Below, piece after piece: positions 9,393 to 19,300 of a stretch of 64,000 nucleotides of DNA. Position 1 is the first letter of the stretch, and each line of letters starts with the position of its first letter. The position numbers and the translations under genes were made by a program. Origin of the DNA: Mucilaginibacter terrae (lineage in GTDB: Bacteria; Bacteroidota; Bacteroidia; Sphingobacteriales; Sphingobacteriaceae); assembly GCF_031951985.1 (NCBI RefSeq), contig NZ_JAVLVU010000001.1, positions 1,116,001 to 1,180,000 on the forward strand, given 5' to 3'. Below the pieces are notes generated by a model. It saw only the letters and a list, made by a program, of their open reading frames with translations, was not told where the DNA came from and did no database searches.

Positions 9393-9944
9393 TTAAAAAT
9401 TCCTATAACCGCCGCGCTGAACCTGTTGTTTGTCCATTTGCGCCATTTGCGCTTTCATCATTTTAATCTGGTCGGCCAGTAATTTGTTTTTATCGTCTTT
9501 GCTGGCTTCCGAAAGGTATTGCTGAGCTTCGCGCTTGTTACGCTTAGCCATGGCTATACCGGCAAGGCTTAATTTGGCCAAAGCTGTATTGTGCGACATG
9601 GTCATGCCTAATTGCAAAGCTTTCTTAAAATATTTCTCTGATTTTAAAGGCGCCTTGCGCGACTCTATTAAACCGATCAGCATATTGTAATAACCATGCT
9701 GGGCTTTAAATAACTCTTTTTCGTAATCTTTAATTTTTAAAAGCCATTTTTCAGCTTCTTCCGAGTTTTCTTTACGCAGGTAAAATTGAGCTACCAGCAT
9801 ATTCTCGTTAAAGAAATAAGTAAGCAACACCAGGCCGCCTAAAATAAACACCAATATACCCCATCCCCAAAAACCAAAAGCACACAGGGTAACGCCTGCA
9901 CCCATAATAACACAGGCTATAATTAACCTAACAATATTCGACAT
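9393..9944 (-). CDS. Membrane protein with TPR-like region
   Basis: Read from ATG 9944 it is 183 residues. Two transmembrane segments lie within the first 50 residues (VRLIIACVIMGAGV and WGILVFILGGLVLL). A helical region follows with degenerate tetratricopeptide-like spacing (about 65-150) and a basic, Gln-rich tail. The frame is open upstream to 9998, but the extra residues are lysine/arginine-rich and start within the ung promoter region, so 9944 is preferred. Function unknown; it may scaffold proteins at the inner membrane. Divergent from ung. Confidence 0.7.
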   Translation of the reverse strand: MSNIVRLIIACVIMGAGVTLCAFGFWGWGILVFILGGLVLLTYFFNENMLVAQFYLRKENSEEAEKWLLKIKDYEKELFKAQHGYYNMLIGLIESRKAPLKSEKYFKKALQLGMTMSHNTALAKLSLAGIAMAKRNKREAQQYLSEASKDDKNKLLADQIKMMKAQMAQMDKQQVQRGGYRNF

Positions 9945-10018
9945 CGTTTGTATTTTGTAATAATGTGCAAATATCCGTTTATTTATACGTTTAAGCAATT
10001 AACCGCACAAATATTTAT

Positions 10019-10693
10019 ATGGCTATAGATTTGGAGCCTTCGTGGCTTAAAGTACTGCATGAGGAGTTTGAAAAAGACTACATGCACCAACTAAAAGAGT
10101 TTTTAATACAAGAGAAAGAAGCAGGCCAAAAAGTATACCCCAAGGGTAGCGACATATTTAACGCCTTTAACCACACTTCTTTTGATAACCTCAAAGTAGT
10201 AATATTAGGGCAAGACCCATACCATGGCGCTAACCAGGCCATGGGCTTATCATTTGCCGTACACCGCGGAATACCTGTGCCGCGCTCATTAAACAATATT
10301 TATAAGGAATTACAAACCGATATACCCGGCTTTACCATACCCAACCACGGCGACCTTACCCAGTGGGCCGATCAGGGTGTGCTGCTCCTCAACGCCACGC
10401 TCACTGTGCAGGCAGGCAATGCTGGTTCTCATCAAAAAAAGGGATGGGAGATTTTCACCGATAACGTGATCCGCAAAATATCTGAAGAAAAAAAGGGCAT
10501 CGTATTTTTACTGTGGGGCCGCTTTGCCCAGGCAAAAGCCGAACTCATTGACCAAAGTAAACACCATATCCTGAAAGCAGCTCATCCCTCTCCTTTTTCG
10601 GCTGATAGCGGTTTCTTTGGATGCAAGCATTTCAGTAAAACAAATGAGATTTTGAAAAGCGAAGGCAAGAAAGAGATTGATTGGCAGGTGTAG
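10019..10693 (+). CDS. ung: Uracil-DNA glycosylase
   Basis: A 224-residue family 1 UDG that removes uracil from DNA as the first step of base-excision repair. The catalytic water-activating Asp66 is in GQDPYHG, and the leucine-loop motif HPSPFSADSGFFG with the catalytic histidine is near residue 188. The uracil-binding LLLNATLTV segment is intact. Length is normal. Single gene. Confidence 0.97.
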   Translation: MAIDLEPSWLKVLHEEFEKDYMHQLKEFLIQEKEAGQKVYPKGSDIFNAFNHTSFDNLKVVILGQDPYHGANQAMGLSFAVHRGIPVPRSLNNIYKELQTDIPGFTIPNHGDLTQWADQGVLLLNATLTVQAGNAGSHQKKGWEIFTDNVIRKISEEKKGIVFLLWGRFAQAKAELIDQSKHHILKAAHPSPFSADSGFFGCKHFSKTNEILKSEGKKEIDWQV

Positions 10694-10845
10694 TGGATAG
10701 AATCAAGAGTACAGAATCAGGAATACAGATGAAACTTCGTCTTGAATCTATACTCCTAACTCTTTTTAGTATTCCATTGTACCAGAATTAGAAATACAGA
10801 CGAGAATCTGTCTTGATTCTTGACTCTATACTCTTGATTCTCTTC
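10694..10845. repeat. Intergenic inverted and tandem repeat, ung to lrp spacer
   Basis: The outer arms 10699-10711 and 10829-10841 are perfect 13-bp complements and continue as an imperfect stem. Inside, two imperfect direct repeats each start near an AATACAGA word, contain GTCTTGA and TATACTC, and end in TAGTATTCCA (10767-10776 and 10847-10856). The second copy runs into the last codons and stop of the lrp gene. The left arm closely resembles the left arm of the repeat at 14445. Confidence 0.7.
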
Positions 10846-11316
10846 TTAGTATTCCAAAGGAACCGTCGGTTCCTTTTTACTGGTCGACATGATCATCATG
10901 GTTTGGAAGGTTTTTACAACCGGGATGCGGCTGATCTTGTCCATGATGAGTTGTTCGTACAGTTTAATGTCGCGCACGTAAACCTTTAGCAAAAAATCGC
11001 ACTGGCCGGTTACATGGTGGCATTCGGTTATTTCTTTTATCTTTTGAATTTCCTGTAAAAAAACATCAATAGTATTGCTCTTATGAAAATCGAGCGATAC
11101 CTGTATAAAAGTTTTGATACCTAAGCCTAACTTTTCTTCGTCTACCAGGGCATGGTAACTTTTTATGTATTCGGCATTCTCCAATTTACGAACACGCTCC
11201 AAAGTTGGCGCAGGCGACAAGCCTATTTCATTTGATAGCTGCAAGTTGGTTATCCTTCCGTTCTCCTGAAGGATTTTAAGTATTTGAAGGTCAATCTTAT
11301 CTAATTCGGCAGCCAT
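10846..11316 (-). CDS. Lrp/AsnC-family transcription regulator
   Basis: A 156-residue feast/famine regulator. The N-terminal HTH (DLQILKILQENGRITNLQLSNEIGLSPAPTLERVRKLE) is followed by the RAM/AsnC effector domain with ITECHHVTGQCDFLLKVYVRD. Such proteins usually respond to amino acids. The length is normal. It is divergent from the mntR-like gene with a 121-base spacer, so the two may share regulatory DNA. Its target is not evident from context. Confidence 0.92.
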   Translation of the reverse strand: MAAELDKIDLQILKILQENGRITNLQLSNEIGLSPAPTLERVRKLENAEYIKSYHALVDEEKLGLGIKTFIQVSLDFHKSNTIDVFLQEIQKIKEITECHHVTGQCDFLLKVYVRDIKLYEQLIMDKISRIPVVKTFQTMMIMSTSKKEPTVPLEY

Positions 11317-11400
11317 ATCTCACAATTAATTTCACAAAGGCACAAAATAAAATTTTTTATTGACAACTAAAAACAAAAGTTAATTCTTTAAGTTTATTTT

Positions 11401-11416
11401 TTTAGACTTGTCTAAA
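11401..11416. promoter_or_regulatory. Palindromic operator before mntR-like gene
   Basis: TTTAGACTTGTCTAAA is a perfect inverted repeat with 7-bp half-sites and a 2-base centre. It lies 21 bases before the ATG of the DtxR/MntR-type gene. Its size and AT-rich symmetric form fit DtxR-family operators, and it probably mediates metal-dependent autoregulation of the regulator-transporter pair. Confidence 0.75.
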
Positions 11417-11437
11417 ATTTTTATTAGGTTTGTAAAA

Positions 11438-12088
11438 ATGCACTCATTTACAGAGGAAAACCATTTAAAGGCAATTTATCATTTATTGCTACGCGCCCAA
11501 AGTGCTACAACAAATGATATTGCGGCGGCATTGGGCACCAAAGCAGCTTCGGTGACTGATATGCTTAAAAAACTGGCCGATAAAAAACTGATCAATTATG
11601 CTCGCTACCAGGGCGTAACGCTTACACCCGATGGTGAACGCATTGCCGTAAGTATTGTGCGTAAACACCGTTTGTGGGAGCATTTTTTGGTAGACAAGCT
11701 CAAATTTAAATGGGACGAAGTGCATGATATGGCCGAAGAGCTGGAACACATTTCTTCTACCGAACTCATAAACCGTTTAGACGAATTTATGGGGTACCCA
11801 CAATTTGATCCGCACGGCGATCCTATTCCTGATTGTGATGGCCGCATTAACGATCAGCGCTTGCAATCGGCTTTATTACTTGCCCAAAACCACAGCGGCA
11901 AAATAGCTGGCGTGGCCGACCACTCCCCTGCTTTTTTACAATACCTGGAAAAAGCACAGCTTACCATAGGGCAAACCATTACAATTACCGGCATAACCGA
12001 TTACGACCTTTCGGTTAAACTAAACAACAACAATAAAGAATTTAACATAAGCCGCGAAGTGGCTAAAAACCTATTAATACTGGTATGA
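11438..12088 (+). CDS. DtxR/MntR-type metal-dependent repressor
   Basis: A 216-residue protein from ATG 11438. The upstream frame to 11408 begins with TTG inside the palindromic operator and is not used here. An N-terminal winged helix (residues 1-70) is followed by the dimerisation/metal region with EHFLVDKL and MAEELEHISS, then a C-terminal SH3-like FeoA domain (about 145-216). It binds Mn or Fe and represses uptake genes. The stop codon overlaps the start of the Nramp gene (ATGA), so the two are translationally coupled; Mn sensing is therefore the likely role. Confidence 0.92.
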   Translation: MHSFTEENHLKAIYHLLLRAQSATTNDIAAALGTKAASVTDMLKKLADKKLINYARYQGVTLTPDGERIAVSIVRKHRLWEHFLVDKLKFKWDEVHDMAEELEHISSTELINRLDEFMGYPQFDPHGDPIPDCDGRINDQRLQSALLLAQNHSGKIAGVADHSPAFLQYLEKAQLTIGQTITITGITDYDLSVKLNNNNKEFNISREVAKNLLILV

Positions 12089-13968
12089 GTACAAACCGCG
12101 AATCATTAAGCAATGTACATGGCTCTGTTGATACCCAAGGCAAAACCGGCTGGCGCAAAATAGCGGCATTTATTGGTCCGGCGTACCTTATTAGCGTGGG
12201 TTACATGGACCCGGGCAACTGGGCAACCGATCTGCAGGCGGGCAGCCAGTTTGGCTACAAGCTTATTTGGGTGCTCGTAATGTCGAACTTAATTGCTCTG
12301 CTGCTGCAATCATTAAGTGCGCGGCTGGGTATTGTGCGGGGACTGGATATTGCGCAGGCCTCCAAAAACACTTACCCGCCGTTTGTTAACTTTTGCTTGT
12401 ATATACTGGCGCAAATATCCATCATAGCATGCGATTTGGCCGAAATTATTGGTATGGCCATTGGTTTGCAACTGCTATTTGGCTTGCCGCTCATATGGGG
12501 TGTATCTATTACCATGCTCGATACGCTTTTGCTGCTCTTCCTGCTTAATAAAGGCATGCGGCGTTTAGAGGGTTTTATCGTGTCGCTGATATTCATCGTC
12601 GGGTTATCGTTCTTCATTGAAATGATCATTGTAGAACCTGATCTGCCCGAACTGGCAAAGGGCTTCATTCCATCTACCCTTAATCATTCGGCACTGTATA
12701 TTTCTATTGGTATTATAGGTGCTACGGTAATGCCACACAACCTGTACCTGCATTCCTCGTTGGTGCAAACCCGTAAAATCGACCGCAGCGATGCAGGCAT
12801 CCGGAGTGCTTTGAAGTTTAATTTGTGGGATACCACCATTGCCCTTAATCTCGCTTTTTTTGTAAATGCAGCTATTTTAGTACTTGCAGCCAGCGCCTTT
12901 TTCAGGAACGGCTATCACGAAATTGCCGAAATTGAAGATGCGCACAAACTCCTTAATAATATATTTGGCAGCATGGCCCCCAAGCTGTTTGCCATTGCGC
13001 TGATAGCCGCCGGGCAAAGCTCAACCATTACAGGCACCCTTGCCGGGCAAATTATCATGGAGGGTCACCTTAACCTGCGTATTGCGCCGTGGCTGCGCCG
13101 GTTACTAACGCGAATGCTGGCTATAGTTCCGGCATTTTTAACACTGCTGTACGCGGGCGAAAGCGGCTTAGGCCGGTTGCTGGTATTAAGCCAGGTAGTA
13201 TTGAGCTTACAATTGGGCTTCGCAGTTATTCCGCTTATACATTTTACATCCGACAAAAAAGCGATGGGCAATTTTGTAATAAAGCCCTATGTAAAAGCTT
13301 TGGCCTGGTTAATTGCGGCAGTAATTGTTGGGTTGAACGGCCGTTTGGTGGTTGAAGAAATTAGCAAATGGAGCGCAGAAAACCCGGGATCGGAAGCGTG
13401 GATACATTATTTGGTAACGCCAATTGCCTGTGCTGTGGGCTTATTGCTGGTATACGTTTTTGTGAAACCTTTCATCAGCAAATCAACCGGGCTGGATGTG
13501 GCTATTCCGCATGGTATTGCATCGGCTATAAAGGATATCGACGGCGTAATTTACTCGCGCATTGGTGTGGCTATCGATTTTTCGTCGAACGATCATGCCT
13601 CTATCAAACACGCGCTGATGCAAGGGGGCAAACAGGCTACCTATACGCTTATACACGTGGTTGAAACCGCCGGGGCACGCTATCACGGCACAAACGCTAT
13701 GGACTATGAAACCCAAAGCGACCATGATAACATGCAGTTGTATGTAGATGAATTGAAAACATTAGGCTATCAATCAACAGCAAGCATAGGCTACGGCAGC
13801 CGGGCCAACGCTATAGCCAGCGTTGTAAACAGTGAGAAAATAGATTTTTTAGTAATGGGCTCACACGGGCACAAAGCCATTAAAGATTTAATTTATGGCA
13901 CCACTGTTGATACAGTAAGGCACCTGGTTAACATACCTGTGCTGATTGTTAAACAGGCCAAGAAATAA
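12085..13968 (+). CDS. Nramp Mn2+ transporter fused to UspA domain
   Basis: A 627-residue protein. Residues about 20-470 are an Nramp transporter with the TM1 metal motif DPGN (near 42) and the TM6 motif MPHN (near 215), which are the ligands for Mn2+ and Fe2+. A universal-stress-protein domain covers about residues 488-625, with the nucleotide-binding pattern GSHGHKAIKDLIYGTTVDTV. MntH of E. coli stops before this domain. The cytoplasmic Usp domain could gate or sense nucleotide or redox state; that is inference. Start ATG overlaps the repressor stop by 4 bases. Confidence 0.93.
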   Translation: MSTNRESLSNVHGSVDTQGKTGWRKIAAFIGPAYLISVGYMDPGNWATDLQAGSQFGYKLIWVLVMSNLIALLLQSLSARLGIVRGLDIAQASKNTYPPFVNFCLYILAQISIIACDLAEIIGMAIGLQLLFGLPLIWGVSITMLDTLLLLFLLNKGMRRLEGFIVSLIFIVGLSFFIEMIIVEPDLPELAKGFIPSTLNHSALYISIGIIGATVMPHNLYLHSSLVQTRKIDRSDAGIRSALKFNLWDTTIALNLAFFVNAAILVLAASAFFRNGYHEIAEIEDAHKLLNNIFGSMAPKLFAIALIAAGQSSTITGTLAGQIIMEGHLNLRIAPWLRRLLTRMLAIVPAFLTLLYAGESGLGRLLVLSQVVLSLQLGFAVIPLIHFTSDKKAMGNFVIKPYVKALAWLIAAVIVGLNGRLVVEEISKWSAENPGSEAWIHYLVTPIACAVGLLLVYVFVKPFISKSTGLDVAIPHGIASAIKDIDGVIYSRIGVAIDFSSNDHASIKHALMQGGKQATYTLIHVVETAGARYHGTNAMDYETQSDHDNMQLYVDELKTLGYQSTASIGYGSRANAIASVVNSEKIDFLVMGSHGHKAIKDLIYGTTVDTVRHLVNIPVLIVKQAKK

Positions 13969-13994
13969 TTTGCATATTTGCAGGCTACATTGCC

Positions 13995-14444
13995 ATGAGT
14001 GAACAACTGTACATCAAGAATAAGAAAGCGTATTTTGAATATCATATACTGGACGAATACACGGCCGGTGTAAAGCTGTTAGGTACCGAAATAAAATCCA
14101 TACGTGAAGGAAAGGCTAATTTGAACGATGCCTTTTGTACGTTCATTAGCGAGCAATTATACATACGCGCATTGCATATTTCAGAGTACTCGCACGGCTC
14201 GTTCTATAACCACGAAGCCAAACGCGACCGCGTGCTGTTGCTCACCAAAAAGGAACTTAAAAAGCTTAAAACCCGGTCAGAAGAAAAGGGCCTTACCATT
14301 ATCCCACTTGCCATGTTCATTAGCGAGCGTGGTTTTGCCAAAATTAAAATAGCCCTCGCCCAGGGTAAAAAGACTTTCGACAAGCGCGAAACCATGAAAG
14401 AGCGCGACAGCAAGATAGAATTGAGCAGGGTATTGAAACGATGA
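13995..14444 (+). CDS. smpB: SsrA-binding protein SmpB
   Basis: A 149-residue tmRNA partner for rescue of stalled ribosomes. It begins NKKAYFEYHILDEYTAGVKLLGTEIKSIR and contains GSFYNHEAKRDRVLLL. The basic tail (KKTFDKRETMKERDSK) places residues in the empty decoding centre. Length is normal. It is 26 bases after the Nramp gene and may share its transcript, though no functional link is expected. The tmRNA gene is not in this window. Confidence 0.97.
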   Translation: MSEQLYIKNKKAYFEYHILDEYTAGVKLLGTEIKSIREGKANLNDAFCTFISEQLYIRALHISEYSHGSFYNHEAKRDRVLLLTKKELKKLKTRSEEKGLTIIPLAMFISERGFAKIKIALAQGKKTFDKRETMKERDSKIELSRVLKR

Positions 14445-14585
14445 GATAGATTCAAGAATACAGAGTCAGGAACCAAGACAGAAAGTATCAATCTTAAATT
14501 AAAAATCTTAGCTTCTGGCTCTTAGCTCTGCTGTATCTTATTGAAAAAAAGTCTTGGCTCTTGATTCTTGGTTCTTGGCTCTATC
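14445..14585. repeat. Imperfect 35-base inverted repeat, smpB to pcm spacer
   Basis: The arms 14445-14479 and 14551-14585 pair at roughly 27 of 35 positions. The words CAAGA, GATTC and TTGGCTC recur. The left arm resembles the left arm of the repeat at 10694, so both belong to one family. It lies between the convergent smpB and pcm genes and may serve as a weak bidirectional terminator. Confidence 0.7.
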
Positions 14586-14586
14586 C

Positions 14587-15243
14587 TCACCACGCTTTAT
14601 CTCCTACCAGCGGCACAAACCTAAAGGTGTCTAAAACCACTTTCTCGTAATCGTTTTCGCCTACTTTGAGTATGGTGACCATCTTTTGCTCCTGTTCGTT
14701 ACCTACCGGGATGACCAGTAGGCCGCCGATGTTGAGCTGGCGTAGCAAAACATCGGGTACGGTGGGCGCGCCGGCGGTTACAATAATTTTATCGTAAGGG
14801 GCATGTGCTTCTATTCCTTTTGAGCCATCGCCTAAAAAGAAATGCGGGCGGTAACCCATGTATGGTAAAACCTGTATGGTACGTTCGTAAAGTTTTTCCT
14901 GGCGTTCAATGGTGTATACTTCGGCACCAAGCTCCATGAGTATACAGGTTTGATAGCCGCACCCGGTACCTATTTCTAATACTTTTTGTCCTTTATGGAT
15001 ATGGAGCAGTTCAGACTGGTAAGCTACAGTATACGGTTGCGAAATGGTTTGCCCCTCGCCTATTGGGAAGGCAATGTCTTTGTAGGCCTGTACCCAAAAA
15101 GTTTCGTCGAAAAAGTAATGACGGGGAACTTTGCCAATGGCCTGTAATACCTGTTCATCTTCAATACCTTTTTTTTTGAGTACTTCAACCAGCCTTTTGC
15201 GGGCACCTTTTTCGCGGTAATTGTCAATAAACTTATAAGCCAT
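14587..15243 (-). CDS. pcm: Protein-L-isoaspartate O-methyltransferase
   Basis: A 218-residue SAM-dependent enzyme that methylates isoaspartyl residues and so starts repair of aged proteins. The SAM motif I is VLEIGTGCGYQTCIL. The family signature GEGQTISQPYTVAYQ lies before it and the motif II region DKIIVTAGAPTVPDVLL after it. ATG at 15243 is preferred over a GTG two codons upstream. Monocistronic and convergent with smpB. Confidence 0.93.
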   Translation of the reverse strand: MAYKFIDNYREKGARKRLVEVLKKKGIEDEQVLQAIGKVPRHYFFDETFWVQAYKDIAFPIGEGQTISQPYTVAYQSELLHIHKGQKVLEIGTGCGYQTCILMELGAEVYTIERQEKLYERTIQVLPYMGYRPHFFLGDGSKGIEAHAPYDKIIVTAGAPTVPDVLLRQLNIGGLLVIPVGNEQEQKMVTILKVGENDYEKVVLDTFRFVPLVGDKAW

Positions 15244-15341
15244 TTGCACTACAAATTTAAGCTAATCGGGCAGTTTTCTGGTATCGTATTTTTAACTTTT
15301 ATGCTTGACTTTGATAAACTATTGTAAAATAGCTTCATATT

Positions 15342-16355
15342 TTACCAAACACGTACTGGTCCGCTGGCATCGTAACGGTTATTGAGTAAAATACCCAAAA
15401 CAAACTCGTGGGTACCATTGCTTACGGTGCGCAGGTTTGAGCTGGTAAAATCATACGAATAACCGAGGTTTATAACCGAACTGATATTAACTCCCATCAT
15501 GGCCGATTTTGAATCGTTATGACGATAAGCCGCGCCTACCCAAAATTTGTTACTAAAAGCAATTTTACAGTTTACATCATAGTTCAAGGGCGTAGGTTCA
15601 ACCAATTTAAACAGCAATGATGGCATCATGGTAACGTCTTCGCCCAAATACAGCTTTACCCCACCTGTTAAAAAGTAATGCGGCACAGTTTTGCCCTGAT
15701 TATATTTTGACCTGTCGCCAAAAGTTATGGTTTGTTTAATTAATTGCTGCACCGATGCCCCTGCATAAAAGTTGCCGGAGTATGCCCATACCCCTACACC
15801 CAAATCGGGCCGCCACTGGCTTGTATTACCGCTATATATGGCAGCATCATTGGGATCTTGCAACCTAACCTGTGACAGATCGAGCGCTATGCGGTTTACA
15901 CCGGCCGATACTCCTACCGATAGATTCAACTTTCCGCTTATACCCAAATGGTAAGCGTACGTTCCGCTTAGGGTGGTTTGGGTAATAGGCCCCGAGCGGT
16001 CGGTTACAACCATTCCCCCTAAGCCATGATGTGGCTCGGCCGATATATAGTCGCGGTTGGCCTGCCTGCTCATAGGGTTTTGTGACGGGCCCGCCATGCT
16101 GGTGGCATCACCATATATAAAATTTTGACCTATAGGTGCGTTAACCGATAAATAGCTGGTAACCGGCGCACCTTCTAAACCTGTCCATTGGCTGCGGTAA
16201 CCTGCTTTAAAATCAGTATAATTTTCAATGCCTGTTACAGCAGGATTAAGCAAGTACTGGTTAAAAATATATTGCGTGTATTGCGGCTTTTGTTGAGCCA
16301 TTAATACCATATTAAACATTACAGCTATCAGGCTTAAAAGTATTTTTTTGTTCAT
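15342..16355 (-). CDS. PorP/SprF-family outer-membrane protein
   Basis: A 337-residue protein with signal peptide (to about residue 20, MAQQ) and the opening PQYTQYIFNQYLLNPAVTGI that defines PorP/SprF proteins. The rest is an outer-membrane beta barrel. Family members help anchor or secrete one partner substrate of the type IX secretion system. The partner is very likely the 1206-residue protein encoded 4 bases upstream in the same operon. It is probably not the core PorP of the gliding complex, since no porKLMN genes adjoin. Confidence 0.92.
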   Translation of the reverse strand: MNKKILLSLIAVMFNMVLMAQQKPQYTQYIFNQYLLNPAVTGIENYTDFKAGYRSQWTGLEGAPVTSYLSVNAPIGQNFIYGDATSMAGPSQNPMSRQANRDYISAEPHHGLGGMVVTDRSGPITQTTLSGTYAYHLGISGKLNLSVGVSAGVNRIALDLSQVRLQDPNDAAIYSGNTSQWRPDLGVGVWAYSGNFYAGASVQQLIKQTITFGDRSKYNQGKTVPHYFLTGGVKLYLGEDVTMMPSLLFKLVEPTPLNYDVNCKIAFSNKFWVGAAYRHNDSKSAMMGVNISSVINLGYSYDFTSSNLRTVSNGTHEFVLGILLNNRYDASGPVRVW

Positions 16356-16359
16356 GTAA

Positions 16360-19300
16360 TTACCTGATAATAGTTAATGGCCCCGACTGTACAGGTTTGC
16401 CGTTCTTGGTATCAATAATAAAGAAATATGTGCCCGCAGGCAAATCAACACCACGGTAGCGGCCATCCCACGCCATAGGATACCCTACCGATTGGAAAAC
16501 CTTCTCGCCATCGCGCTTAAATACCTCAACCGTTGCTTTTGGAAAGTTTAATATATTGGGAATTACCCAGGTATCATTCACACCATCGCCATTGGGCGTA
16601 AAAGTATTGTAAGCAATAGGCTGTTGTACCACTTTAACAGTGAATTTTGCCTGGGTTACGCAATCGTTAATTGATTTTGCTGTTAATGTGTATTCGGTTG
16701 TAACATTTGGGCTTGCCACCGGGCTGCTTCCTGCCGGGTTATTTAGTCCCAATTTAGGTGTCCATGTGTAGGTAATTTGCGTTCCGTTTAATGATAATAC
16801 CTGCGGTTCAATAGTTACACTTTCGCCGGCCTGTATAGTATATTCTTTCTTACCGTTAATTATGGGGGTTGGATTTACCAGCACCATAATATCGGTTTCG
16901 TAAGGGCATGAGGTACCCGCCAAGGTAAATGTGTAATGAATAATATGCGTACCCGGCCCCGCCTTGCGTGTATCAAATATACCTTTTACCGCATCAATGA
17001 TACCTGCACCGCTAAAATTGGGGGTGCCTTTTCCAATGAAAGCTCCTTCGTCGGTAGCCAATGTTTGCTCTCCCTCTTCCTGGCAAAAAATATAGCTGGG
17101 AGTTACTGTAATTTCGGGATTAGGGTAAACGGTTATTTCCTGCACAGGGTACTCGGCCATACATGTTGCCGATGCCCCCGAATAGATAAATATTTTAACC
17201 TTAAAAGTACGCTGCTGAGTTGAAAGACCGTAGTTATGTGCAAAAATATTATTAGTTGGAATAGGATTATGTGTAGCATCGTAAATGGTGGCATCATTAG
17301 GGTGCCCCTCGTAATCATAATAAATTTGGTAGCGGGTAATGCTACCTGTTCCAACGCTCGAACTGTTTTTTATCTCCAGGTTTTCGCTACTGCAAAATTT
17401 ATCTTTGACTATGTCAAATACAGCAGTTGGATTAGCGCCGTTAAGCATAAAATCTTGCTCTTTTATATCTGATACACATCCGTCTTTCGATATTACCTTC
17501 AGCGTAACTTTGTACACACCGGGTACCGAATATTTGTGCACACCATCTTTAGTAAATGTTTTTGCCACACTCAATGGATCATTAAAATCCCACTCATAAG
17601 TAAACTGGCTTTCACTGCCATCGGCAATAGTACTTGTATTGGTAAACTTAGCCACATCATCAACACAGGCATCGGGCACGGTAAAATTGGCCTTAGGTAA
17701 AGGATTAACTATAATATCACGTGTTAAAACATGGGTACATCCTGTGCTGGTAGTTACCTGTAAAGTTACCGTATAGGTGCCCGGTACCGAGTAAATATGT
17801 GAAGGGTTTTGTACGGTTAAAGTATTCGGATTGGCCGTGGTACTATTGGCGTCGCCAAAATTCCAGGACCAGGTGTTCACTATACCATCAACAGTTGTCG
17901 ATTCATCGGTAAAACTAATGACTTGCGTTTCGCAATTAGGGGTAGATGCTTTAAATTTAACAACAGGAATAGAATTAATGTGTACGTTAATTTCTTTCCA
18001 GACCGACTCGCACCCATTTTCATTAACCACCTTAAATCTTACTAAATAATTGCCGGCAACGGTAAATGTGTGCGTGGGGTTTTGTACTGTTGAAGTGTTG
18101 GGGTTTGATGCGGTAGCATATGGGTCATTAAAAACCCACGACCAATTAACAATTGTACTTCCTTTTGTATCAGAGGCATCGGTGAACTGTACGTTAGCGC
18201 CCGAACATTTATCAGTTGATGTGGTGAAGTTAGCTTCGGGATAATCAGTTATGCTAAAATAAAACTCTATATCACGCGTGGGGCCGCAACCACTGGTTGA
18301 ACCCTGGTTGGGAATACTGGCAATAACACCATAATACCCGGCGGGCCTGTTAATTATACCGTTGTACCTGTAAATATATAAGGTTGTACCATCGGCGGTT
18401 TGGCGGGTACTTGAATACTGTGGCGCATTATCGGTTTGCGGTAGTGTACCATCAGTAAAATTCCATTTAATAGATGACAGGTTATTATAAGGTACTGCCA
18501 ATTGAACGCTATAATTATTATTAGCACACCCGCTTGTTAAAGAGGCTGTAGTATTCCCCGGAACTCCCAGATCAATAAACTCATTAAGGTTTTGCAAATT
18601 GGTACCCGCTGCATAGCCATATGATTCATTTTGACCAAAACCATAGGCAACAGCATTAAATGGGCCAGATGCCGACAGGTTATGCTTACCAACCCCTACA
18701 TATATTTGTGCATACATATATGAAGCATCGCCGGGCATAATAGCAAAACCCGAATATGCTTGCCCGTCAACACGGAATGAAGAAGCTGCGCTTGCGGGTA
18801 TAATTACGTTTATAAAAATCTTTTCGGGAGAAATATTCTGAACATTGGGAGAATATAGCGTTACCTGTTTCAACCCCTGCTCAATTGGCGGCAAAAAAAT
18901 CATTTCGGGGTCGCCCACATCATTAAGGCTGGATGTGCAAGACAATGTTGCATTTTGCGAACTGGTGTACTGCACCAATTGTATAGGCTTATCAGATTTT
19001 ACAACTACGGGTGTTTGCGTGGTAAACTCATAATAACCGTTAGTTGGTGCCGATAGTACAGTTCCATCAATAGTAACCTGTGCCGTTACATCGCTGTAAA
19101 TAATCCTGAAAATATCATAATTACGACCTTTCAATGGTACTGCATAATAATTTTTGCCCCAGGTTTCGGTTGGATAAACCTGTTGAAAAAGATTATCAGA
19201 TGTGGCGTTAATATCTCCTGTGCTAAGATTGCCGTTACAACCAATACCTATTTTACTACTGCCCGAAAACACTACTATTTTTTTACATAATGAGGCACCT

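Noticed and set aside
9174..9482. 102-codon plus-strand frame overlapping the 76-residue gene
   Set aside because: It runs through the strong bidirectional terminator and into the antisense of the next gene, with no domain signature.
11408..11437. TTG start for the DtxR-type gene
   Set aside because: It lies inside the perfect palindrome expected to be the operator; the ATG at 11438 gives the normal family N-terminus.
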